From: Cytophagales bacterium
GTDB taxonomy: Bacteria > Bacteroidota > Bacteroidia > Cytophagales > Cyclobacteriaceae
Assembly: GCA_003541895.1 (NCBI GenBank)
Contig: DPLR01000648.1
Span: forward strand, 1-11,516
Length of the DNA: 11,516 nt
Direction of reading: 5' to 3'
A model generated the notes under the pieces. That model was not told the DNA's origin. It saw only the letters and a list, made by a program, of their open reading frames with translations, and ran no database searches. Positions 1 through 6,787 of this stretch are shown here, in pieces (within the stretch, counting starts at the first letter, position 1; each line of letters begins with the position of its first letter). Both the position numbers and the translations under genes were made by a program.

Positions 1-22
1 GTGAGGCACCCTCGCAATGACG
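1..22 (+). repeat. Right arm of 109-bp palindromic repeat (cut by window edge)
   Basis: This is the terminal arm of the repeat family described at 443-552, ending CTCGCAATGACG. Its small internal hairpin is the T:A variant (GTG-AGG-CAC in place of GCG-AGA-CGC). A T-rich spacer (23-46) follows and then the left arm of the next unit, so this is the end of a unit whose first part lies outside the window. Confidence 0.8.
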
Positions 23-46
23 TTTTATTCTTTTATTTTTTGTTTA

Positions 47-115
47 CGTCACTGCGAGCACCTGTGTAGGGAAGTGCGTAGGGCCAAGCAGTCTTCTAAT
101 ATGAAAACAGTTTAC
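47..115 (+). repeat. Left half of palindromic repeat, truncated by the GIY-YIG gene
   Basis: It begins CGTCACTGCGAGCA, contains the CCAAGCAGTCT block and runs into a degenerate form of the central segment (TGAAAACAGTTTACT). At that point the stop codon of the minus-strand GIY-YIG gene begins (116-118). The expected right arm is absent, so the gene occupies the place where the second half of the unit should be. The variable part CCTGTGTAGGGAAGTGCGTA is shared, with one change, with the copy at 5285, marking a subfamily. Confidence 0.8.
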
Positions 116-421
116 TCACCAAAATTTTACCTCGAATTCAAATAAATCTTTCCATTCTGGATTCATTGAATTGATTAAATCAATCTTCTTTTGCCTCGAT
201 CCGCCTTTAATCTGTTTCTCGCGGTCGATTGCTTCTTCAATTGTTGAAAAGCTTTCGTGATAGACCAACTTGTGAAGGTTGTATCGGGCGGTAAAACTCT
301 TTGGATAATAATTTTCTTTGTGCTCTATAACACGACCAGGTAAATTGGCCGTGACACCAACGTAAAATGTTGTGTGGTGTTCGTTGGTCATAATGTAAAC
401 TGAACCACCTCTAGTCATCAT
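116..421 (-). CDS. Solo GIY-YIG endonuclease
   Basis: A 101-residue protein consisting of one GIY-YIG nuclease domain, the metal-dependent DNA-cutting fold of UvrC and homing endonucleases, here without any DNA-binding extension (the small COG2827/URI type). Seen: the GIY half as VYI (residues 8-10), the YIG half as YVG (20-22), the conserved arginine R30 in LPGRVIEHK, and the catalytic glutamate E68 in DREKQIKGG. The start is placed at the first of two adjacent ATG codons (419-421). An upstream start at 547 would only translate the neighbouring repeat and adds 42 residues unlike the family. Repeat sequence touches the stop codon and begins 21 bp upstream of the start, so the gene is embedded in the repeat array. 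Its natural substrate is unknown; a role in recombination or mobility of the repeats is inference. Confidence 0.85.
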   Translation of the reverse strand: MMTRGGSVYIMTNEHHTTFYVGVTANLPGRVIEHKENYYPKSFTARYNLHKLVYHESFSTIEEAIDREKQIKGGSRQKKIDLINSMNPEWKDLFEFEVKFW

Positions 422-442
422 TATAAAACTATATAAAAATGC

Positions 443-552
443 CGTCACTGCGAGCACCAGCGTGGAAAGAGCTCGGAGCGAAGCAGTCTCGTTGGGTGAA
501 ATTGGTTTACTTCCTTGGAGATTGCTTCGGGCGAGACGCCCTCGCAATGACG
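443..552 (+). repeat. Palindromic repeat unit 1 of tandem array
   Basis: A complete unit of about 110 bp. The ends CGTCACTGCGAG and CTCGCAATGACG are inverted repeats with one mismatch. Inner blocks CGAAGCAGTCTC and GAGATTGCTTCG pair likewise. The centre is GGGTGAAATTGGTTTACTTCC. The right arm carries its own hairpin GGGCG-AGA-CGCCC, followed by a T-rich run, which could act as a transcription terminator on the plus strand. Reading frames through the unit (for example peptides with GDCFGRDALAM) are translations of the repeat, not genes. Confidence 0.9.
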
Positions 553-569
553 TTTTATTTTTTTGTTTA

Positions 570-678
570 CGTCACTGCGAGCGCCAGAGTGGAAGAGCGT
601 GGAGCGAAGCAGTCTCGTTGGGTGAAACCGGTTTACTTCCTTGGAGATTGCTTCGGGCGAGACGCCCTCGCAATGACG
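570..678 (+). repeat. Palindromic repeat unit 2 of tandem array
   Basis: A complete 109-bp unit, 17 bp of T-rich spacer after unit 1 and in the same orientation. It has the GGGCG-AGA-CGCCC hairpin. It differs from unit 3 at only about six positions, pointing to recent tandem duplication or homogenisation. Confidence 0.9.
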
Positions 679-695
679 TTTTATTTTTTTGTTTA

Positions 696-804
696 CGTCA
701 CTGCGAGCGCCAGAGTGGAAGAGCGCGGAGCGAAGCAGTCTCGTTGGGTGAAATTGGTTTACTTACTTGGAGATTGCTTCGGTCGAGGCGCCCTCGCAAT
801 GACG
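696..804 (+). repeat. Palindromic repeat unit 3 of tandem array
   Basis: A complete 109-bp unit with the same spacer and orientation. The right-arm hairpin has one mismatch here (GGTCG-AGG-CGCCC). Confidence 0.9.
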
Positions 805-822
805 TTTTATTTTTTTTGTTTA

Positions 823-918
823 CGTCACTGCGAGCACTAGCGATGGGATGGAGATTGGGGCGAAGCAGTCTCGTTGGGTGAAATTGGTTTTTGTTTCGCG
901 TGAGGTACCTCGCAGTAG
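823..918 (+). repeat. Palindromic repeat unit 4, decayed right arm
   Basis: The left arm and centre are intact (CGTCACTGCGAGC, CGAAGCAGTCTC, GGGTGAAATTGG), but the right arm has decayed to a GTGAGGTACCTCGCAGTAGAG-like remnant. It is the last unit before the TIR gene. The rest up to the start codon (919-1012) is unique, AT-rich sequence without a recognisable gene. Confidence 0.75.
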
Positions 919-1002
919 AGAATATTTAACCGTATTGGCTTCGTTCACGCAGCTTTTTGAAACAAGTAACTTTCGCAGGAAGGTGCATGTTTAAAAACTG
1001 AG

Positions 1003-1010
1003 TATCTTTG
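1003..1010 (+). promoter_or_regulatory. Possible Bacteroidota -7 promoter box for the TIR gene
   Basis: TATCTTTG matches the Bacteroidota -7 consensus TAnnTTTG exactly and ends two bases before the first ATG at 1013. No clear -33 TTTG is found at the usual distance. If real, transcription would begin at or beside the start codon (a leaderless message, perhaps starting translation at the second ATG, 1016). A chance match is quite possible. Confidence 0.25.
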
Positions 1011-1012
1011 AA

Positions 1013-3865
1013 ATGATGGCTTCTATCTTACCTAATTTTGAATATGATATTTTCATCTCGTATCGTCATAAGGATAACAAGGGTGATCAGTGGGTAACGC
1101 AATTTGTGAACGAACTGAAGACAGAACTCGAAGCTACCTTCAAAGAGAATATCTCCATTTACTTCGACACCAACCCCCACGATGGACTGAGCGACCATCA
1201 CGATGTGGACTTGAGCCTGAAAGAAAAAGTAAAGTCGCTGATTCTTATTCCAATTGTTTCGCAAACCTATTGCGATCCGAAAAGTTTTGCATGGAGAAAT
1301 GAGTTCGTGCCTTTTCGGGAAATCGCTTCTGCCGATCAATTTGGTTTGAAAGTGAAAGTAGCCAATGGCAACGTAGCCAGCCGGATTTTACCGGTGCGCA
1401 TTCATGAGTTGGCAAGCGAGGATTTGAATTTTCTGCAGCAGGAACTTGGCGGAATACTGCGGGCGATAGATTTCACTTTCAAATCTTCCGGAATCAACCG
1501 GCCTTTGCTTCGAACGGATAAACAAGAAGAGAATTTCACTAAGACAACCTACCGCGATCAGATCAACAAAGTGGCGAATGCCATCAAAGAAATTCTGGAT
1601 GCACTAAAGCATAGCAGCTCTTCGCATGAGGTTCGAAACAAGGGAGAACATTTCCTTGGCTCCAATGCTACCCTTCCTGTTTCTGCCACCACTTTGTTTG
1701 GTCGTGATAAAGAATTGGGTGAGCTAATTGAACTGCTGAATGTAAACCGGGTAGTTACGATCATTGGAACAGGAGGGATGGGAAAAACGCGATTGGCACT
1801 TGAACTTGCACATCGCCTGAAAGAGAAATTTTCAGGAAACGTTGTGTTTGCCTCGATGGCGGCAGTAGTCAACGTGGAGGATGTTATTCCCACATTGGCG
1901 AATACCTTGGGAATCAAAGAGGCAGAAGGCAGAGATTTGGTGAAAGGAATTTCAACGGTGATTGGTGATCGGAGTGCGCTGCTGGTGTTGGATAATTTGG
2001 AACAAGTCATTGCCGTAGCTCCGCGTGTGGCGGAATTAATTTCGAATTGCCCTCACCTGAAAATAATTACAACAAGTCGCACCCCATTGAAGATCAGTGC
2101 TGAGCATGAGTATGCACTTAAACCACTTTCACTTCCCTCAAATAAGGAAATCAAGTCTGTTGACCAACTTCTTGAATTTCCATCGATCTCTTTATTTGTA
2201 GATCGTGCAAAAAAAGTAAATGGTGCTTTTCAATTGACCAATGAAAATGCAACGGAAGTAATTCAAATATGTGAGCGTCTCGATGGCTTGCCGCTTGCGT
2301 TGGAACTTGCTGCCGCACGCATTCGCATGATGTCGGCCAAACAATTGTTGCAACGCCTGGAGCACGCATTGGATATTCTTACCAGTGGCGCAAAAGATTT
2401 ACCGGAACGGCATCAAACGTTGCGCGCCACCATTGATTGGAGTTACTCGCTGTTGACTGATTCTGAAAAGAAATTATTCCGGAGGATGTCGGTGTTCACC
2501 GGAGGGTGCACGATGGAAGCAATAGAAGCAACATGCTATGAGGGAAATGCAATAGCGGCATTGGATGAGTTGGAATCTTTGGTTGACAAAGGATTGGTGC
2601 AGCCTGTGGGATATTCCGATCGGTTCATGATGCTGGAAACAATAAAAGAGTATTCTCTTGAAAGACTTAATGCAGTAAAAGAAGTCGATGAAATAAAATT
2701 CCGACAGGCAGACTATTTTTTGAAAGTCGCGAATCAGGTAAGCGAGGGATTAGAAAACAAAGATCAACTGGAGGCGATGCGACTAGGTATCGCGGAAGAA
2801 TCAAACATGCAAACAGCGTTGGATTTTCTGCTAAGCAAAGCCAGAGAAGGAAACGCAGAGGCAACGGAAATGGGTTTAATGATTTGCGGTCTTCTTTGTT
2901 TTTTCTGGCATATCCGCTGCAAACATATTATGGCGCGACACTATTCAAATTCATTTCTGTCGTTGCCCCATTGCCCTGCTTCAAGTAAGGGAAAATATTT
3001 GACTTTGAATACCGTGGGATTGGCTTCTTCCACGCTCGGCAAACTTGAGCAAAGTATTAAGGAGCACCAAGCTGCGTATGATATTGCCAAAGTAATGAAT
3101 GATAAAAGAGCGATGACATTTGCGTTGCTGGGAATGCTCATCGCCAACGTTGGACTGGGAAAAGTAGAGGAGGCTGCCAACAACTTAAACGCATATCTAT
3201 TATTTTGCCCTGAAGTAGGAAGTGATTTTTATGTTGCTTTCGGCCATACTGCAAGAGGAATCATGCATTTGGTGAAAGGAGAATTAGATGGTGCACAGAA
3301 AGCGTACGAGCAAGCGCTTATCATTCAAAATGCCATTCCAGACAGAGAGGGTGGAGGACTTTCTCTTGGCGGACTAGCATTAATTTCTTCCCTTCGAGGG
3401 AACTACCAAGAGGCAATTGAAAAATACCGAGTTGCCTTGCACTCGTTTATTACCATCGGGGATCGTGCTGAAGAGGCGCGTATCCTTGAGGAAATAGCGT
3501 GGGTGTTTTTGAAAGCTGAAAATGCAAAGGAAGCCCGCAATCATTTTTTAGAATCCATTCGGGCATACGAAGATGTGGGTAGTGTGAGGGGAATTGGCAT
3601 AGCACTTCTTGGTATTGCTGGTGTGGAATCTGTTGAGCATCGTCCATCGAAGGCGATTAAAATTGCAACGGCCGCTAAGCTATTTGCAGAGCAAGAAGGA
3701 ATCGTCAACAACTACGGAGAAGGATTTCAAGGTAAAATTTATCTCGACAATGCCATGAACCAGTTGTCAAACGAGGAACAGGATCAAGCAATTGAGTCGG
3801 GAAAGAAATTGTCTTTGAAAGATACCCTACTGTTGGCTTCAGCAACAGAGAGTTTGATTCTTTAG
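1013..3865 (+). CDS. TIR / NB-ARC / TPR protein (bacterial NLR-like STAND ATPase)
   Basis: A 950-residue cytoplasmic protein. Residues 9 to about 155 form a TIR domain: YDIFISYRHKD at the first strand, and a SQTYCDPKSFAWRNEF segment whose W94..E97 fits the WxxE position of the catalytic glutamate in NAD-cleaving TIR enzymes. An NB-ARC-type ATPase follows at about 228-500: Walker A GTGGMGKT (252-259), Walker B LLVLDNLE (323-330), TTSR (353-356), GLPLALELAA (425-434), then a winged helix (RATIDWSYSLL, 471-481). The rest is helical TPR-like repeats (about 600-915) with a C-terminal SLKDTLLLA end as in COG3903 ATPases. Such proteins sense a trigger through the repeats, oligomerise with ATP and activate the TIR effector; phage defence by NAD depletion is the likely role, inferred. 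Two ATGs lie in tandem at 1013 and 1016. No partner gene adjoins; repeats flank the gene on both sides. Confidence 0.88.
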   Translation: MMASILPNFEYDIFISYRHKDNKGDQWVTQFVNELKTELEATFKENISIYFDTNPHDGLSDHHDVDLSLKEKVKSLILIPIVSQTYCDPKSFAWRNEFVPFREIASADQFGLKVKVANGNVASRILPVRIHELASEDLNFLQQELGGILRAIDFTFKSSGINRPLLRTDKQEENFTKTTYRDQINKVANAIKEILDALKHSSSSHEVRNKGEHFLGSNATLPVSATTLFGRDKELGELIELLNVNRVVTIIGTGGMGKTRLALELAHRLKEKFSGNVVFASMAAVVNVEDVIPTLANTLGIKEAEGRDLVKGISTVIGDRSALLVLDNLEQVIAVAPRVAELISNCPHLKIITTSRTPLKISAEHEYALKPLSLPSNKEIKSVDQLLEFPSISLFVDRAKKVNGAFQLTNENATEVIQICERLDGLPLALELAAARIRMMSAKQLLQRLEHALDILTSGAKDLPERHQTLRATIDWSYSLLTDSEKKLFRRMSVFTGGCTMEAIEATCYEGNAIAALDELESLVDKGLVQPVGYSDRFMMLETIKEYSLERLNAVKEVDEIKFRQADYFLKVANQVSEGLENKDQLEAMRLGIAEESNMQTALDFLLSKAREGNAEATEMGLMICGLLCFFWHIRCKHIMARHYSNSFLSLPHCPASSKGKYLTLNTVGLASSTLGKLEQSIKEHQAAYDIAKVMNDKRAMTFALLGMLIANVGLGKVEEAANNLNAYLLFCPEVGSDFYVAFGHTARGIMHLVKGELDGAQKAYEQALIIQNAIPDREGGGLSLGGLALISSLRGNYQEAIEKYRVALHSFITIGDRAEEARILEEIAWVFLKAENAKEARNHFLESIRAYEDVGSVRGIGIALLGIAGVESVEHRPSKAIKIATAAKLFAEQEGIVNNYGEGFQGKIYLDNAMNQLSNEEQDQAIESGKKLSLKDTLLLASATESLIL

Positions 3866-3974
3866 ATTACTTGGTTTAATTTTTCTTTGCTATCGCTGAT
3901 CCATGATAATAGTATCGACTTCATTCGTGCAGCGTTCTTGAAATTAGTAATCCAGCAAAAAACACTTTTCTGCA

Positions 3975-4053
3975 CCTCGCTGCGAGCACCCAGCGAGTGA
4001 ATTTGTATGGGGCGAAGCAGTCTCATCGAGTGAAACTGGTTTACTTAATTGAG
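3975..4053 (+). repeat. Partial palindromic repeat (left arm and centre)
   Basis: The left end CTCGCTGCGAGCACC, the block GGCGAAGCAGTCTC and the centre GTGAAACTGGTTTACTT are clear. The right arm fades after TTGAGACTG. It lies between the convergent ends of the TIR gene and alkB, in the same orientation as the array. The other bases of this gap (3866-3974) show no gene and no convincing terminator hairpin. Confidence 0.75.
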
Positions 4054-4074
4054 ACTGACCTTAACAAACAACGA

Positions 4075-5175
4075 TCAACTAAACTTGGATGTGTGTTGAA
4101 GATATACCTGTTTCTGCCACGCGGCCAGACGTGGATGCATGAACCGAAACCACAACGGAGGAACTAATGCAATAAGTATCATAGCCGGATAACCAAAAGG
4201 CAATTGCGGGCTGTCGTCTACATGATCGAGGACCTGGTATCGTTTAATGGCATTGGCATGATGATCGGAGTGTCGTTGTAATTGAAATAAAAAGAAATTA
4301 CTGATGAGATGGCTGGCATTCCAGGAGTGCAATGGGTTGACGCGTTCATACTCACCATTGGGTTTTTGCTTGCGCACGATGCCATAGTGCTCAATGTAAT
4401 TCACCAATTCAAGGAGCGTAAAGGCAATAATACTTTGGGTGAAGAAGAAGACGGGGATGGTGTACCACGGAACGAGGGGAGTAAAAAACAGTACGATCAC
4501 TGCTGCGCAAAACAAACCCGGCAGTAGCAAGTACCGGATCATTCGGTTGTGCCAACTGAAAACAGAAAGACCTTGGCGGGTCAAACTTTCGTTTTCTAGC
4601 TGCCATGCGTGAGCATATCCAACAAACACAGAGCGAAACCAAAAGGCATAAACATTTTCTCCTTTTCGTGCTGTGGCCGGATCAGCTGGCGTAGCCACTT
4701 GCACATGGTGCCCGCGATTATGTTCAATGAAAAAATGCATGTAGCAAACCGTCATTAAAATCACCTGACTGTACAATTGTTCGAGCTTCGATTTTTTATG
4801 TCCCAGTTCGTGCGCTACCGTAATACCGATGCCACCAGTGACCAAGCCTACACTGATGGTAAAGCCAATCCATTCATACCAGGTAGTAAGTTTACCGGTG
4901 GTCACGGCATAGCAACTCCAGATGACAAAACCAACCTGGAAGTAAGTCCACACGTACGTGATAAACCGGTAATAAAATTCTTCGCTTACAATACTCACCT
5001 GATCGGAAGGAACATTTCGGGTATCGAGCCCGATCCAAAAGTCGATGAACGTAATGAGTATAAAGACAAAACCGATGGCGAGCCAATTCCAGGTTCCGCC
5101 TGCATAGTAACCGATGGCGGTTAATGCAGGGAGAATGAAGGCCGTGAAAAAACCGAGTCTTTTAAGATAGGTCAT
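4075..5175 (-). CDS. alkB: Alkane 1-monooxygenase (AlkB family)
   Basis: An integral membrane di-iron enzyme of 366 residues that hydroxylates the terminal carbon of alkanes, using O2 and electrons from rubredoxin. All diagnostic histidine motifs are present: HELGHK (122-127), EHNRGHHVQVATPADPA (151-167), NYIEHYG (259-265) and LQRHSDHH (299-306). Hydrophobic segments occur at about 7-25, 31-50, 72-92, 103-121, 215-232 and 236-256, fitting the multi-pass fold. Length is slightly below that of the classic Pseudomonas AlkB (about 400). The start is an ATG preceded by an A/T-rich stretch. Neither rubredoxin nor rubredoxin reductase is in the window, so electron donors must be encoded elsewhere. 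Repeats lie on both sides. Exact chain-length specificity cannot be read from the sequence; a related di-iron hydroxylase with another substrate is the alternative. Confidence 0.93.
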   Translation of the reverse strand: MTYLKRLGFFTAFILPALTAIGYYAGGTWNWLAIGFVFILITFIDFWIGLDTRNVPSDQVSIVSEEFYYRFITYVWTYFQVGFVIWSCYAVTTGKLTTWYEWIGFTISVGLVTGGIGITVAHELGHKKSKLEQLYSQVILMTVCYMHFFIEHNRGHHVQVATPADPATARKGENVYAFWFRSVFVGYAHAWQLENESLTRQGLSVFSWHNRMIRYLLLPGLFCAAVIVLFFTPLVPWYTIPVFFFTQSIIAFTLLELVNYIEHYGIVRKQKPNGEYERVNPLHSWNASHLISNFFLFQLQRHSDHHANAIKRYQVLDHVDDSPQLPFGYPAMILIALVPPLWFRFMHPRLAAWQKQVYLQHTSKFS

Positions 5176-5244
5176 GTCAATAAATATAAAATAAAAAAAT
5201 GGTTAGAGAATGTTTTGTCGGGCTTGTCAGCAATTTCAGTTGAT

Positions 5245-5268
5245 GGGTGAGGCACCCTCACAATTACG
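5245..5268 (+). repeat. Right arm of palindromic repeat
   Basis: GGGTG-AGG-CACCC hairpin followed by a decayed end CTCACAATTACG and a T-rich spacer (5269-5284). No left half precedes it. Together with the next entry it forms a circularly permuted unit: right arm, spacer, left arm. Confidence 0.75.
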
Positions 5269-5284
5269 GTTTATTTTTTTTACC

Positions 5285-5370
5285 CGTCTTTGCGAGCACC
5301 TGTGTAGGAAAGTGCGTAGGGCGAAGCAGTCTCGTTGGGTGAACCTGGTTTACTTCCAAGGAGATTTGAT
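5285..5370 (+). repeat. Left arm and centre of palindromic repeat
   Basis: Starts CGTCTTTGCGAGCACC, carries the CCTGTGTAGGAAAGTGCGTA variant also found at 60-79, then GGCGAAGCAGTCTCG and GGTTTACTTCC. It stops at GGAGATTTG, so the right arm is missing. It lies between alkB and the unknown gene that ends at 5420. Confidence 0.8.
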
Positions 5371-5419
5371 TTCAATTAGTCTGTAAGTTTGAGTCGGGTT
5401 GAAAAACCTGACGGGCACA

Positions 5420-6424
5420 TCAGTTCCCTTCCAGCAGCTTACGCGCTTTTTTAAAGGCCTCGCGATTGGTAGCAATAAACTCATCAGGTTGTAGATGGTA
5501 GGTGATACCCATTTCCAATTGTTCGATGTGTTGGTGATGGATGGAGAAGATCAACTCTTTTATTTTCTTTATGCGCAACAGGTAAGTAGCCTGGAAGATG
5601 GCATCCGGAAAACGGCCTGCGGGTATGTACACCTCGCCTGGCTCATCAAGGAGCAATTGCAATTCGGCCTCCAGCGGTTCCATTTTTTCATTCTTGCGCG
5701 ACCACTCCTTATAGGCACGATAGTAATCGTTGATCTGGTAGTTCTCTACTTGCTTAATAAAATCTTCGGTTTGGCTGGTGGATAGGAAGGGCTTTTGAAG
5801 GCCTGGCATTGACACGGTATTTTTTTCCGCGGCCGTGCGCATGGCAGTAAAACATTTCTCCTGATAAGCGCCCCTCAAGTCGGGCAGCGTAAGCAAATGA
5901 GGTGGCCCAACGTGTACGTCATACCATGCATACCAATTGGGGTAAGCATCGCCCGCACTAAACGCATCTTCCTCATCTTTGAAACCTTCATAATCTTGCC
6001 AATCGAAAATATCATTGTCGTGGTGATCGTAGGGAGCACCTTCAAGAAATTCGATTAGCGTGTTGATCTCATCTTCGGAAGTGGTCTCGATAAAAGGGCA
6101 TGCTTTGATGTTTTGTCCCCAGTAGAAAAATTCGTAAGTCACTTCAATGGGTAAGTCAATTTGTTGGGCACGCCATTGGCATTGTAGATTGAAGAGTTTC
6201 TTTTGGGCTATTTGCCAATAATAGCGTTCGGCTTCGGCCTGGTAATGCAGGAGGCTATTGTCTTTGACTGTACGGTAGTGTTCTCCGTAGTTGAGAAGAA
6301 GCAGTTTGGTGTTTGCGTAGTTATCAAGAAAAGAATGCACGCTCATTTTATTGTAAGGGGCGGTGTAGGCGATTACTTTGGGGTTGCTTTGAAGTTCACT
6401 TAAAATGGCTTCTTTGGTAATCAT
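5420..6424 (-). CDS. Hypothetical acidic soluble protein, family not recognised
   Basis: A 334-residue protein that I cannot assign to a family. It has no signal peptide and no membrane segment, so it is probably cytoplasmic. The middle (about 133-165) is strongly acidic and aromatic (DHHDNDIFDWQDYEGFKDEED, then YPNWYAWYDVHVGPPH), while the C-terminal third is rich in charged helices (KIKELIFSIHHQHIEQLE, FKKARKLLEG). The start is an ATG at 6424; no earlier in-frame ATG is apparent. The gene stands alone: the neighbour alkB has the same strand but is separated by 244 bp containing repeats, and upstream lies another repeat cluster. No catalytic motif is evident. Coding is well supported by length, composition and a single unbroken frame. 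Confidence 0.75.
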   Translation of the reverse strand: MITKEAILSELQSNPKVIAYTAPYNKMSVHSFLDNYANTKLLLLNYGEHYRTVKDNSLLHYQAEAERYYWQIAQKKLFNLQCQWRAQQIDLPIEVTYEFFYWGQNIKACPFIETTSEDEINTLIEFLEGAPYDHHDNDIFDWQDYEGFKDEEDAFSAGDAYPNWYAWYDVHVGPPHLLTLPDLRGAYQEKCFTAMRTAAEKNTVSMPGLQKPFLSTSQTEDFIKQVENYQINDYYRAYKEWSRKNEKMEPLEAELQLLLDEPGEVYIPAGRFPDAIFQATYLLRIKKIKELIFSIHHQHIEQLEMGITYHLQPDEFIATNREAFKKARKLLEGN

Positions 6425-6481
6425 AACGGTATATGTTTGTGTGGAGGAAGATAGCTTTTTGATGCATGAAATGAAAGAGGA

Positions 6482-6539
6482 GGTGAAACTGGTTTACTTT
6501 CGAGGAAATTGCTTCGGTCGAGGCGTCCTCGCAATGACG
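6482..6539 (+). repeat. Centre and right arm of palindromic repeat
   Basis: Begins in the central segment (GGTGAAACTGGTTTACTTTCG), continues with AAATTGCTTCGGTCG and ends CTCGCAATGACG; the left arm is missing. A T-rich spacer of 21 bp leads into the complete unit at 6561. Confidence 0.8.
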
Positions 6540-6560
6540 TTTACTTTTTTTATTTTTTAC

Positions 6561-6669
6561 CGTCACTGCGAGCACCAGCGATGAATGTGGGAGGAGCGAA
6601 GCAGTCTCATTGTGTGAACTAGTTTACTTCCTTGGAGATTGCTTCGGGTGAGGCACCCTCGCAATGACG
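6561..6669 (+). repeat. Complete palindromic repeat unit
   Basis: A 109-bp unit with both ends (CGTCACTGCGAG, CTCGCAATGACG) and the hairpin GGGTG-AGG-CACCC, in which a T:A pair replaces the C:G pair of units 1 and 2. It is the last copy in the window. Any reading of the following lipoprotein gene from 6671 would start directly at its edge and is not credible. Confidence 0.9.
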
Positions 6670-6787
6670 TTTGGTGGTCGTCAGGTCTTTCGGCCTGGTC
6701 ACTTTGACAATGGAAATCGAGGGGAGTAAATGGATAGACATAGAGAAGGTTTTGTGTATTTTTAGAAACAATTCCTTACTAAAAAAT

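Noticed and set aside
422..881. Plus-strand frames at 439-840 and 462-881, and the upstream extension of the GIY-YIG frame to 547
   Set aside because: They translate the tandem repeat itself in several frames with repeating peptides; none has a credible start or composition.
443..918. CRISPR array
   Set aside because: Units are 109 bp and palindromic, spacers are 17-bp nearly identical T-rich sequence, and no cas genes are present.
4309..5124. Plus-strand frames opposite alkB (4309-4527, 4777-5124)
   Set aside because: Antisense shadows of a gene with all AlkB motifs.
5229..5388. Possible target duplication around the 5245-5370 repeat (ATTTCAGTTGAT and ATTTCAATTAGT)
   Set aside because: Only 9 of 12 positions agree and the sequence is AT-rich; not distinguishable from chance.
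6671..6787. Longer N-terminus for the cupin lipoprotein starting at 6671
   Set aside because: It would begin at the edge of a repeat and bury the lipoprotein signal 40 residues inside the protein.
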